A stretch of DNA of 46,873 nt from Bacillota bacterium. Its GTDB lineage: Bacteria; Bacillota; Sulfobacillia; JAJYWN01. The notes beneath the pieces were generated by a model. The model had not been told where the DNA came from and ran no database searches. It was given only the letters and a program-made list of their open reading frames with translations. Below, one piece after another: positions 24,359 to 34,004 of this stretch (the stretch's first letter is position 1; every line of letters starts with the position of its first letter). Both the position numbers and the translations under genes were made by a program. The DNA is taken from NCBI GenBank assembly GCA_021791495.1, contig JAJYWN010000030.1, forward strand, positions 1 to 46,873, in the 5' to 3' direction.

Positions 24359-24913
24359 TCACCGTCTAACAGATTCCGCAATCTGGAGCAGAACAGCCTT
24401 GCTGGGTTCTGACCCATCGAGACTGGTAACTCCGACGATGTAATTCATACCATCTTTCTGCCAAGCGACGGTTTTCGTGTGGACGGTACCGTCCTTATTG
24501 CTTTGTTCCAGGTACTCGCCTTGAACTCCCTGGACCGCAACCGTCGTGAGAGGCCCGCCGCCGATACGCAGACTTGATTTGGCTTGGTCGAAACCGATTA
24601 GGAGCTTCTCTCCGATGGTCCAATCGACGTGCACCCTAGTGAGGTCGAATCTACTGCTGACTGGCGGCTTCACAACATAGATCCCCTGCATTACCGCTCC
24701 TTGGGGTAATACAGACGGAAGCTGGATCTCCCAGCCTGCCGCCGTTTCCGCTTGTCCCTTATCCAACCGTTCCAGCTGTTTGGACACGGCGCTGACGGTT
24801 CCGGGGCCTTGACCAGCGGTGCCCCGCGTGGGGGCCCCCACAACGAAAACGGCGACCAGAGCAACGAACACTATGGGGAGTACCCACTTGTAACCCTTTA
24901 TCGGGGACTTCAT
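24359..24913 (-). CDS. Membrane-anchored DUF4367-like protein
   Basis: A 184-residue extracytoplasmic protein. A basic start and hydrophobic segment (KWVLPIVFVALVAVFVVG, about residues 10-27) form a signal anchor. The mature part has LPSVLPQGAVMQGIYVVKPP, a central beta-rich region, and a C-terminus WQKDGMNYIVGVTSLDGSEPSKAVLLQIAESVRR that matches the end of DUF4367 domains (test of whether a protein binds outside the membrane, often encoded with sporulation or sigma-factor genes). Exact role unknown. The upstream neighbour on the same strand, another secreted protein, ends 30 bases before its start. Confidence 0.72.
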   Translation of the reverse strand: MKSPIKGYKWVLPIVFVALVAVFVVGAPTRGTAGQGPGTVSAVSKQLERLDKGQAETAAGWEIQLPSVLPQGAVMQGIYVVKPPVSSRFDLTRVHVDWTIGEKLLIGFDQAKSSLRIGGGPLTTVAVQGVQGEYLEQSNKDGTVHTKTVAWQKDGMNYIVGVTSLDGSEPSKAVLLQIAESVRR

Positions 24914-24943
24914 GGACTCATACCTCCTCAGTCTGAACGAGGC

Positions 24944-25414
24944 TCAGGGTACGAAGATCGCCGAGGTTGTATAGGGTGAGACCAGCCAGTTCGAATAGTG
25001 CCATGTCTCGGTGTACGGGTAGTAGTTCGTGTCCGATAAGACGTCCTGGTTGTTCTCGAATTGGACGTAGGCATAGTCTGTTAGATGAAGGCCGAAAAGA
25101 GTGTCATAGCGATAGGACACGCCATACACGTTGTCAACGATGTAATGGTAACCCCATCTTGGATCGCCTCTTGTCACGGTGGCACTCGACCTGGCCTGGA
25201 CGAAATGAAGTCTGTTGGCGTTGATTTTCTGCACGTCGCTGGAAATGGTCATTCCATAGTAAGCGTCATCGTCCTGAACAGTATCCGTGCAGCTATACCA
25301 GTTGGTCCCATCGAGGACATAATGGGTATACGTGCCAGCAGCCACGATTGTAGGGAAAACTATCATAATCGCCGCCAGCACGCACAGGAACAGGAGATAA
25401 CGGATCCTCTTCAT
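24944..25414 (-). CDS. Secreted Tyr-rich hypothetical protein
   Basis: A 156-residue exported protein that I do not recognise. MKRIRYLLFLCVLAAIMIVFPTIVAAG is a textbook signal peptide. The mature part is rich in Tyr, Asp, Asn and Thr, low in Lys, and looks beta-stranded, with one Cys. ATG 25414 with GGAGGGGG upstream is preferred over a further upstream start at 25504. Base composition is closer to 50% GC than the surrounding genes, suggesting recent acquisition. Confidence 0.68.
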   Translation of the reverse strand: MKRIRYLLFLCVLAAIMIVFPTIVAAGTYTHYVLDGTNWYSCTDTVQDDDAYYGMTISSDVQKINANRLHFVQARSSATVTRGDPRWGYHYIVDNVYGVSYRYDTLFGLHLTDYAYVQFENNQDVLSDTNYYPYTETWHYSNWLVSPYTTSAIFVP

Positions 25415-26340
25415 TACGACCCCCTCCAGTTCTGGTTCTACTCGGCTTCTGAGATCCCGCGTTTGCAAGGTATTACATCTATAACACCTCCTTCCATCAT
25501 GCACAATTTAACGCTAACATAAAATGTGCATTGGAGTCAAATATCCCCATCATGTATGGTCGAGCTTATTGCCAGCTATGTTGTGCAGAGAGACGAATGG
25601 TGGCGATAAATGTAGTACGAAGCTAAGGTTACTCTCTTTACGCAGAGCCGGGAGAGTAAAAAGGAATACGCCTTGAGCCATGATTAGATGTGTTTAGCCG
25701 AGAAAGACCATGTTGGGTACGGATGATCCATGATACAGATCAGACTACCAGCGCTCCCTTACAGAAGGAAGTGGCCCCCCCCTTAATCCCTGGGTTCTCT
25801 GTGGGCGGGTCCGTGCCGGGTGGCATTCCAACGCTGGAGGTTCTTCCGCCCCCAAGTGCTGTCGCGCCGGTGTACGGAATCCGACACGCATCATGAGAGC
25901 GGGGCATCAACCCATTGCAGGTCACTTCTTCGCCCGCCAAGTAGCCTCCGGGGCCGCTAGTAACGGACCCCGAAAAGCACGACTTGGGCGCCAAGGGTGC
26001 TTCCCGACGCCCCGTTCGGATTCTTTGATTCGCACGGCGCAGGTCATGGTAACGTCGCCTGCCTGGCCCCTCTTGGGATACCCGTTCCGTTCCCCTGCAG
26101 TTGTGTAGGCGGGGAACCTACATAACCACCGGGCCGCCTACAGCAGTCACGGAGGGGTTGGACACCGCAGGATTCCCCCTGCCCACAGTTGAGGGTGGAC
26201 CTTTCGGCCAGGTGACCGGGTAGATGTCGACGTATACCTTGGGGCAGTATCTGGAGACATTACCCTGGGCGCTCCCCGATGGAAAGTCATACCATTGCAG
26301 ATTTGGCGCCCGCCTCCTGACCTTTTTTGCCCTTTGGTCG
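25415..26340. other. About 0.9 kb with no supported gene; contains inverted repeats
   Basis: Lower-GC stretch before the groES promoter. It holds ATGCACA (25499-25505) paired with TGTGCAT (25525-25531) around the likely promoter of the leftward secreted protein, and a TTACTCTC/GAGAGTAA hairpin (25629-25669). Minus-strand fragments (25740-25994 and about 26150-26330) read partly protein-like but have no start signals and are broken by stops; they could be remnants of a decayed gene. Confidence 0.45.
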
Positions 26341-26408
26341 TTGACAAGGTTGGATGGCCTTGGTTACTATAGTGACTGGACTTAGCACTCGCACCAGTGG
26401 AGTGCTAA
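26341..26408 (+). promoter_or_regulatory. groESL promoter and CIRCE operator
   Basis: TTGACA (26341-26346), 18 bases, TACTAT (26365-26370) is a good vegetative promoter. It is followed by a perfect CIRCE element TTAGCACTC-N9-GAGTGCTAA (26382-26408), the binding site of the heat-shock repressor HrcA. HrcA itself is not encoded in the window. Confidence 0.95.
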
Positions 26409-26488
26409 GACTGGAAGAACGGAACTAGCAGGCCAGACCGGGAAAGCCCCCGGGCCGGCCCAATCATAGAGCAGAAGGAGGGATGGAG

Positions 26489-26779
26489 ATGATTCAGCCT
26501 CTCGGCGACCGCGTCGTCGTGAAGGTCCTGGCCCAGGAGGAGAAGACCAGGGGTGGCATCGTATTGCCGGATACAGCGAAGGAGAAGCCCCAGGAAGGTA
26601 AGGTCATCGCTGTCGGCCCCGGCCGCGTACTGGATAACGGTCAGCGGGTGACTCTGGAGGTCAAGGCCGACGACATCGTTATCTTTGCTAAGTATGGCGG
26701 GACCGAGGTCAAGATTGAGGGAGAGGAGTACCTCATCCTCCGCGAGAGCGATATCCTGGCCGTAAAAGGCGGTAAGTAG
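26489..26779 (+). CDS. groES: Co-chaperonin GroES
   Basis: A 96-residue GroES with the full fold: [13 protein letters not shown] at the start, the mobile loop [21 protein letters not shown] that contacts GroEL, and the C-terminal [25 protein letters not shown] 26489 is chosen because AAGGAGG lies about seven bases upstream; ATG 26483 abuts it. First gene of the CIRCE-controlled operon; groEL follows after 78 bases. Confidence 0.97.
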   Translation: MIQPLGDRVVVKVLAQEEKTRGGIVLPDTAKEKPQEGKVIAVGPGRVLDNGQRVTLEVKADDIVIFAKYGGTEVKIEGEEYLILRESDILAVKGGK

Positions 26780-26854
26780 CCGGCGAGCGGCAAGGCCGCG
26801 GGCAAGCAACAGCAGCGAGGTTTGAGGTTTCCACCTTTCTTGGAGGGAGTGTGA

Positions 26855-28483
<1,629 letters not shown>

Positions 28484-28522
28484 GACCGGAAAGCCGCCGA
28501 CACACGCTGCGGCGGCAACCCA

Positions 28523-28558
28523 CAAGGCCCCCGGATAACCCCGGGGGTCTTGCTTTTC
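28523..28558 (+). terminator. Rho-independent terminator after groEL
   Basis: CAAGGCCCCCGG (28523-28534) pairs with CCGGGGGTCTTG (28541-28552) over a six-base loop and is followed by CTTTTCTG. It lies 40 bases after the groEL stop. Confidence 0.88.
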
Positions 28559-28586
28559 TGCTCCGGGGCCCCTGCGCAGGGTTAGC

Positions 28587-29117
28587 GTGAGACAGAGTCG
28601 AAAAGAGTCGACCGCCGTCTTGCGTCGACTGCGGTCGTGCGAACGCCGCCCCATGCGAAGGAGTGGAAATCGTGATCGAGACTGCCCCCGCCGAGGAAGT
28701 GCGTCCCCCTGGCCGTATTGGATGGCGGCCGGACTGGGGCCCATCCTCTTGAACGTGCTGTTCCAAGGCGTGATGGTAGGCTTCAGTGAGGAAATGGTTT
28801 TCCGCCCGGCCGTGCACCTGCCGTTGGGTCTCCAGATGATTCGGAAAGACGGCATGGCGCCGCCCAGCGGCGGGCGCCGGTCGGTCCTATCCCCAGCCAT
28901 GCTGGTGACGGCCCTACTATTTGGCTTGTACCACATGACGAACGTGGCCTTCGGAGCCCCGGTGATAGCGGCGGCAGCCCAGTCGGCCTTCGCCGCTTTC
29001 ATCGGGCTGCTGCTGGGCTTCTATTACGAGCGCAGCCGGGACTACATCGGTGCCGCTGTGTTGCATAACGCCCTGGACGTCAGCGGCTACCTGGCGGCTC
29101 TCCTGGTGGCCAGGTAA
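28587..29117 (+). CDS. CPBP-family intramembrane metalloprotease, probably short
   Basis: A CAAX-protease/bacteriocin-processing (Abi) family protein with the diagnostic motifs FSEEMVFRP (EExxxR), FGLYHMTNVAFG (His motif 2) and AAVLHNALD (His motif 3) in hydrophobic segments. Only about 140 residues belong to the membrane domain; the N-terminal part to about residue 44 (RKESTAVLRRLRSCERRP) is unlike family members, which have more helices. The start is uncertain: GTG 28587, ATG 28653 and ATG 28722 are possible, and an out-of-frame GTG at 28671 has the best ribosome site. A truncated or frameshifted 5' end is possible. Function unknown. Confidence 0.62.
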   Translation: MRQSRKESTAVLRRLRSCERRPMRRSGNRDRDCPRRGSASPWPYWMAAGLGPILLNVLFQGVMVGFSEEMVFRPAVHLPLGLQMIRKDGMAPPSGGRRSVLSPAMLVTALLFGLYHMTNVAFGAPVIAAAAQSAFAAFIGLLLGFYYERSRDYIGAAVLHNALDVSGYLAALLVAR

Positions 29118-29139
29118 CTCGGCGGCCCATCCCCCTGAA

Positions 29140-29559
29140 TCAGGCCATCCCCTGGGCGGGCTGCGTGGGCTGCAATAGGACGAAGCCGTTGCCGTAGAGA
29201 TCCTGAAAAACCGCTTCTAGACCGTGGGGTTGCTGTTTTGGAAGAGCGTTGAACACCACGCCCTTGGCCTTTAGTCTTTCGTATTCGGCCTGGCAGTCGT
29301 CGGTGTAGAAAACCCACGGCGTGCTTTGGCCCAGCCTGGCCAGGAGGCGTCGGCCTTCCTCCGGACCGAGCCAGACCACCGGATTATGCAGGACGATCTC
29401 CACTTCGGTCTGGTCCTGAGGCGCTACTGTCAACCAGCGGAAACCTGGGCCGAAACGTACATCGGCCGTCTTCTTGAACCCCAGGATATCCACATAGAAG
29501 TGAAGAGCTTCGTCTTCGTCCCGTACCAGGATGGTTACTCGGGCCAGTTTCTCGATCAA
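29140..29559 (-). CDS. VOC-family (glyoxalase/bleomycin-resistance fold) protein
   Basis: A 139-residue vicinal-oxygen-chelate protein: LARVTILVRDEDEALHFYVDILGFKKTADVRFG at the start and the second beta-alpha-beta-beta-beta half ending in GLEAVFQDLYGNGFVLLQP. These dimeric proteins act as lyases, dioxygenases or antibiotic binders; which cannot be said. TTG start at 29559 with GGAGGA about nine bases upstream. It follows the YHS gene by 27 bases on the same strand. Confidence 0.87.
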   Translation of the reverse strand: MIEKLARVTILVRDEDEALHFYVDILGFKKTADVRFGPGFRWLTVAPQDQTEVEIVLHNPVVWLGPEEGRRLLARLGQSTPWVFYTDDCQAEYERLKAKGVVFNALPKQQPHGLEAVFQDLYGNGFVLLQPTQPAQGMA

Positions 29560-29586
29560 CAGTCTCGTCCTCCGATCCCCGAACCT

Positions 29587-30162
29587 TCACAGGTTCTTTC
29601 CGAAATCCCGGCCGGCACGGTACCCGCCTTTGCCGCCGGCGCTGCCCCCGGACTGCCTGGAGTTGATCGGCCGGTGGGCTGCGGGTGCACCGGGGCTGCT
29701 GTAAGGGAAATGGCCGGAGGAACTGCCGTAGTCGCCGCCGCCGCCCGAGGCGGAAGAGTGCACGCCCTCAGCCTGGGCCCGCTCTGACCTGCCGGTGCCG
29801 GGCACGCCTGTAGGGCCGAACTCGGTCGCTATCTCGTTCAGGTCATCGCCGGACCGACGGCCGGCTTCCGATGGGACAGCCGCGGCTCCTCCGCCCTCGC
29901 CAAGGTTTCCTGCCTCGCCTGTTTCCCGCCCGTGCTGCCAGTCGTCGGCCCATTCGCCAACATAGCGGCGGGGTTCGCGCTCGAAAGATTGCTGGCAAGT
30001 GGATCCGCAGAAGTAGAAGTCCTTCCCGCCGTGTGAGGAATGGAATCCGGTGTGCTCAGTCACCGGCATGCCACATACCGGGTCACGTCTTTCGCCGGCG
30101 TCCCTGGTCCCGAAGTTACCCTTGCTGTGCTCCATGTCACCGTAGCCTCTGTCTTTCGCCAA
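29587..30162 (-). CDS. YHS-domain protein with a Gly/Ser-rich tail
   Basis: A 191-residue protein. Residues about 24-68 form a YHS domain: DPVCGMPV, then FHSSHGGKDFYFCGSTCQQSFEREPRRYVG with the three conserved Cys. YHS domains occur at the ends of metal-transport ATPases and monooxygenases and probably bind a metal. The remaining 120 residues are low-complexity, rich in Gly, Ser and Ala, with no recognisable fold. TTG start at 30162 with AGGAGG eight or so bases upstream. Likely a two-gene run with the VOC protein. Confidence 0.78.
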   Translation of the reverse strand: MAKDRGYGDMEHSKGNFGTRDAGERRDPVCGMPVTEHTGFHSSHGGKDFYFCGSTCQQSFEREPRRYVGEWADDWQHGRETGEAGNLGEGGGAAAVPSEAGRRSGDDLNEIATEFGPTGVPGTGRSERAQAEGVHSSASGGGGDYGSSSGHFPYSSPGAPAAHRPINSRQSGGSAGGKGGYRAGRDFGKNL

Positions 30163-30452
30163 TGGTCCCGCCTCCTAACGAAGTTTCGGGAGTAGTTTCC
30201 CTCGGCGACGGAAAAGGACCGCGCGGCGAGTGGCCGGGGTCGGTCATTTCAGTTATGCCTGTGCAAAAATTGCATCAGGCGCATGACGAAAGGACAAATA
30301 ATCCTCATTGGAGTTGTTATGTAACGTTACCTCTCCTCTCACCCCTCGGGAGTCTGTTCACAAGAAGCGGTGGGGTAAGACGGACGAAGCTTCTCATCCA
30401 GCTACACGCATTTCCTTCACCACTTCTCCGCGGTGTCGCTGACTTGGCGCTT

Positions 30453-31763
30453 TCACTTCTTCACGTAGGCGTCTTGCACGGCGGTGATCTTCAGCTCGAA
30501 CAGCTCGCCCGTCTTGTCATGCACCACGAAGCGGTAGACGGGCTGCAGGCGTGTCTGGCCGAGAGGCCTGTCGCGGGTGGGGAAGTTGTAGTAAGCCACT
30601 TCGACGCGGTCGACGGTGACGGCGGTCGGTGATTCTGAAGCGTAGAAGGGCATCTTCTGTAGCTCGGCGTAAGCCTCGGCCACGCTGCGCAGCGGATACA
30701 GGTCCGCCGGCAGGAAGTGAGCCCTGGTCGAATTCACGCTGGCCACACGCCCCGACCCCTGCTCTACCAGGACCCAGGTCTCGAAGCCGGCGACAGGCCA
30801 CCGGACGCCGCTGTCCTTGCCGTTAGAGGATAGGGCATCGGCGAAACGGATCTGCCAAAAGCCCGGGGCGTCGCGGGTCTCCTCGGCATAAACGAAGGCG
30901 TCGCTATATGGGATACCGCCTCTGTCCATGAACTGCTTGGCGAGAGTGATGGCCTGGTCCTTCGAAACGGTCTTGGGCGGTAGGACCTTGGGCGGCTTGG
31001 GTCCCAGCAGACCGTAGTAGTCCTGGTACATGACCCGGGCCTCCGTCTTACTGACCATCAGCAGCTTGCCGACGCCCCCCTCGTTTCCCTGGCCTTCGTA
31101 AAACCGCCAGTCCGAGGTGTCCGCCGTAAATCCGGACAGGCTCAGCCGCTGGGCGATGGCCTTGGCCTCCGCCTCGGTGTATTGAGTCAGCGTCGGACGG
31201 TAGACCATGCCGAGCTTGGGATTGGCCGGGAACTGAGCGGACATGACCCAGGAACTGACCGTGACCTTGCCGTACTTGCCGCCGGCGCCCACGGGGGCGG
31301 CGACGGTGGCGGGGATCTTCTCCAGGCTGGCTAGACGCTGCTGTTCGAGGCGCTGGGCGCGTTGCTGGGCCAGGTAGTCCTGGGTCTTCAGACCTCCGAG
31401 CACCAGAACGGCGGCCGCCGCCAAACCCCAGACCAACCTGGGCCACGGGGAGCGGCGCCGGCGGGCGGGACGGTGGTGTGCGCCATTGGTTTGGGTTATG
31501 GGACGGCCCGCTTCGCGTTCCTTCCGGGCCGCCCTTGAGGGCAGACTCTGTTTTCTAGTCATGGCTGGTTCCTCCTGTAATGAGCCGCCGGCCACGGGAG
31601 CACCGGGCATGGCGGGGGCGGCGGCGGGATGGATATTCATGAGTCGCCGGCGCAACCGGCCCGCGAAGGCGGGGTCTTCCTGGACCGGCAGCCGGCCCAG
31701 CTTCTTCTCGATTGCCGCCGTTTCGGCGTCCTTTTCCGCGTCCTTTTCCGGTGTGTCAGTCAT
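30453..31763 (-). CDS. Membrane-bound anti-sigma factor-like protein
   Basis: A 436-residue protein with a cytoplasmic N-terminus, a basic segment (RPARRRRSPWPR), one membrane span (LVWGLAAAAVLVLGGL, about residues 109-124) and a large extracytoplasmic domain that contains repeated PepSY-like or YycH-like elements (AEAKAIAQRLSLSGF; SKDQAITLAKQFMDRGGIP; LRSVAEAYAELQKMPFY). Its ATG overlaps the sigma-factor stop by eight bases, the usual arrangement of an ECF sigma and its membrane anti-sigma. It therefore probably holds the sigma at the membrane and releases it on an envelope signal. No zinc-binding HxxxCxxC motif is seen. Confidence 0.78.
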   Translation of the reverse strand: MTDTPEKDAEKDAETAAIEKKLGRLPVQEDPAFAGRLRRRLMNIHPAAAPAMPGAPVAGGSLQEEPAMTRKQSLPSRAARKEREAGRPITQTNGAHHRPARRRRSPWPRLVWGLAAAAVLVLGGLKTQDYLAQQRAQRLEQQRLASLEKIPATVAAPVGAGGKYGKVTVSSWVMSAQFPANPKLGMVYRPTLTQYTEAEAKAIAQRLSLSGFTADTSDWRFYEGQGNEGGVGKLLMVSKTEARVMYQDYYGLLGPKPPKVLPPKTVSKDQAITLAKQFMDRGGIPYSDAFVYAEETRDAPGFWQIRFADALSSNGKDSGVRWPVAGFETWVLVEQGSGRVASVNSTRAHFLPADLYPLRSVAEAYAELQKMPFYASESPTAVTVDRVEVAYYNFPTRDRPLGQTRLQPVYRFVVHDKTGELFELKITAVQDAYVKK

Positions 31764-32379
31764 TGGAGTCGGACTCCTTTCGGGTCAACATCTCGCGGAG
31801 CCGGGCAATGGCGCGGAAGGCTTGGACGCGAACGGCCCCCTCGGTTTTCCCCAGGACGTCGGCGGTCTCGGCGACCGACAGACCGACGAAATAGCGCAAG
31901 GCGATGACGTCCTGTTGCTCGTCGGGAAGGCGGGCCACCGCCGCGCGCAGAGCGATGGCCTCTTCCTTCGCCAGCATGTCCTCTTCGGGCCCGGCGGAGG
32001 AGCGGTCGACTATCTCGCCGGCCTGGTCCAGCTGCACCATGCCCCGTGGGCGGTGCCGGTGGTAGTCATTCACCACGTTCCGGGCGATGCCGAAGAGCCA
32101 GGCCGCGAAGGCCACCTTGGCGGGCAGTTCACCCACCATGAACCTTGGCAGGCCTTTCAGAGCCCGCAGGAAGACCTCGGACACCAAGTCCTCCGAAGCC
32201 AAGCGCTCGCCGACGTGACCGGAGACAAAACGCCAGACGGCCTGGAAATGATGGTCGTAAAGTCGTGCAAAAGCTTCGGGACGCCTTTGGGCTTCCGCCA
32301 GCAGGCGGGAGAAATCGGCGTCGCGAAGTATGTCGGTGCTTGGCACCTTGACCGCCTCCGAGACCAGTGTGGCGTCCAT
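31756..32379 (-). CDS. ECF RNA polymerase sigma factor
   Basis: A 207-residue ECF sigma. Region 2: FARLYDHHFQAVWRFVSGHVGERLASEDLVSEVFLRAL and the -10-recognition part AFAAWLFGIARNVVNDYHR; region 4: LPDEQQDVIALRYFVGLSVAETADVLGKTEGAVRVQAFRAIARLREML. ATG 32379 with AAGGA upstream. It overlaps the membrane anti-sigma gene by eight bases. A TGTAAC-N16-CGAT promoter-like sequence 41 bases upstream suggests autoregulation. The regulon is unknown; the nearby divergent M28 peptidase is one possible target. Confidence 0.92.
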   Translation of the reverse strand: MDATLVSEAVKVPSTDILRDADFSRLLAEAQRRPEAFARLYDHHFQAVWRFVSGHVGERLASEDLVSEVFLRALKGLPRFMVGELPAKVAFAAWLFGIARNVVNDYHRHRPRGMVQLDQAGEIVDRSSAGPEEDMLAKEEAIALRAAVARLPDEQQDVIALRYFVGLSVAETADVLGKTEGAVRVQAFRAIARLREMLTRKESDSND

Positions 32380-32419
32380 ACGGTCGGTCCTTCCGCGAGG
32401 ATTGCCTTTCGCCGACTAC

Positions 32420-32456
32420 ATCGCGGAAAAAGCCGGTCTGTTACAAGAGCGTTACA
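32420..32456 (-). promoter_or_regulatory. Candidate ECF autoregulatory promoter with doubled TGTAAC
   Basis: On the minus strand TGTAAC (32456-32451) is repeated 11 bases on as TGTAAC (32445-32440), followed after 16 bases by CGAT (32423-32420). TGTAAC-N16-CG is a common ECF promoter shape. It lies upstream of the sigma gene itself. Confidence 0.5.
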
Positions 32457-32574
32457 GGAGATATTAGCCAGTCGACCAATAGATTGCCTGGATTCGAGTT
32501 TTCCTCCTTCCTGGTGTGTTTGGCGCCGTTGGCCGAAATAAGGGTCTACGCAGGAGCGTACGGAGGTGTCGGTG

Positions 32575-33885
32575 ATGGTCGAAGAAAATGGGCCGAAGAG
32601 ACCGAAGGCGGGCAGTCTTCTGGGCGGGCGCGCCATGCGCCATGTCCGCGTGCTGTCGGTGGATATCGGGCCGCGGGGTTCCTGTACCGCGGCTGACCAC
32701 CGCGGATCGCGCTACATCGCCGGCCAAGCGGAGCGGTTTGGCGCCAAGGTCGAGATGGAAAGATTCCGCTCCTACACCTCTTTTTCGTGGCCCTACGCCC
32801 TGATCTATCTCCTCGGCTCGCTGGCCGGCTTCGCGGTGCTGTGGTCACCCGCCATCGGGCTGGTGGCCGGCCTGCTGATGCTGGTCATCTTCTCCCTGCA
32901 GAACACATCGCTGCTCGACATCGGGGCCATCTTCCCCCAGTGGCCGACGGAAAACGTGGTGGCGGTGTTGCCGCCCAAGGGTAACGCGGCCGACGCCGGC
33001 CCCCCGAGCGACGGCGCCGCGCCACCCGCCACAGCCGCTACCGCCCGCCCGATCCGTCGCGTCGTGCTGGTGGCCCACCACGACACCTCACGCTCGTCCA
33101 TCGCCTTCTCACCCAGCCAGGTAAAGAACTTCCGCCTGACCTTCCTCTTGATGGCGGCGGCCTTCGCGCTGACGCCCGTGGCAGCGCTGTTGGCGCTCAT
33201 CGCCGGCAGGGTGGTGGCCGGAAGCGCCGCGTCGGGGCCATGGGCCTGGCTGTCGGCCGTCCGCTGGCTCGGTCTGTTCCCAGAAATCTACCTTTTCGCC
33301 AGCGTCGGTCTGATCGCCCACCGCGAACTGACGGGAGTCTACACACATGGCGCCGCCGATAACGCTTCGGGTGTGGGAGTGGTCCTCGCCGTAGCCGAGG
33401 AACTGGCCACTTCCGGCGCGCTGGCGAACACCGAAGTCTGGTGCACCTTCACCGGCGGCGAAGAGGTGGGCCAGACCGGCATGGTGGATTTCGTGCGACG
33501 TCACGGCGCCGGACTCCGGGACGCCTTCTTTATCAACCTTGATAATGTGGGCGCCGGTGCCGTCCGCTTCGCCACGGGCGAGGGTATGCTGGGCGTCAAA
33601 CCTTGCGACCCCGCCCTGGTATCTGTGGCACGGAGTGTGGCGGGCGAGCATCCGGACTGGGACCTGCAAGGCGTTCCGGTCACCATCATGACCACCGACG
33701 CCAACGTGCTCCTCTTCCGAGGCTACAAAGTCATCAGCCTGCGCGCCGAGGACGAACAGCGTTTGCTGCCGAACTGGCACTGGCCGACCGACATCTATGA
33801 GAACGTGGACCCGGCCACCGTAGAACGCTGCGCCGAAGTGCTCCGCGAGATGGTCTTGGCCCTGGATCGGGCCGGCATCACGTAA
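32575..33885 (+). CDS. M28-family metallopeptidase with membrane segments inside the catalytic domain
   Basis: A 436-residue M28 (aminopeptidase Y/S-type) enzyme. Zinc-site motifs: LVAHHDT (His168 or 169), GAADNASG (bridging Asp262), TGGEEVGQTG (catalytic and zinc Glu, near 296-297), INLDNVG (zinc Asp) and the C-terminal NWHWPTDIYENV (His). Unusually, hydrophobic spans (about 73-107, 187-215 and 230-248) lie before and between the first and second motifs, so the active domain is threaded through the membrane or anchored by an insert. ATG 32575 is chosen with GGAGG eight bases upstream. Divergent from the ECF sigma; substrate unknown. Confidence 0.82.
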   Translation: MVEENGPKRPKAGSLLGGRAMRHVRVLSVDIGPRGSCTAADHRGSRYIAGQAERFGAKVEMERFRSYTSFSWPYALIYLLGSLAGFAVLWSPAIGLVAGLLMLVIFSLQNTSLLDIGAIFPQWPTENVVAVLPPKGNAADAGPPSDGAAPPATAATARPIRRVVLVAHHDTSRSSIAFSPSQVKNFRLTFLLMAAAFALTPVAALLALIAGRVVAGSAASGPWAWLSAVRWLGLFPEIYLFASVGLIAHRELTGVYTHGAADNASGVGVVLAVAEELATSGALANTEVWCTFTGGEEVGQTGMVDFVRRHGAGLRDAFFINLDNVGAGAVRFATGEGMLGVKPCDPALVSVARSVAGEHPDWDLQGVPVTIMTTDANVLLFRGYKVISLRAEDEQRLLPNWHWPTDIYENVDPATVERCAEVLREMVLALDRAGIT

Positions 33886-34004
33886 GGTCCGGCCGGCGCC
33901 TCGGCCAAGCAGGAGGAGGTTCACCGTCTCCCGAAAACCTGCCTGACGGCATACACTACACTCTGCTCTGCCGAAACCGCCGTCGAAAGGTGTGCGTAAG
34001 CTCC

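Noticed and set aside
25740-26330. A secreted protein on the minus strand before groES
   Set aside because: Fragments are short, in different frames, without a start or ribosome site; kept only as a possible relic.
28671-28751. An alternative start of the CPBP gene at GTG 28671
   Set aside because: It has the best ribosome site but reads to a stop after 26 codons in another frame; noted only as a hint that the 5' end may be frameshifted.
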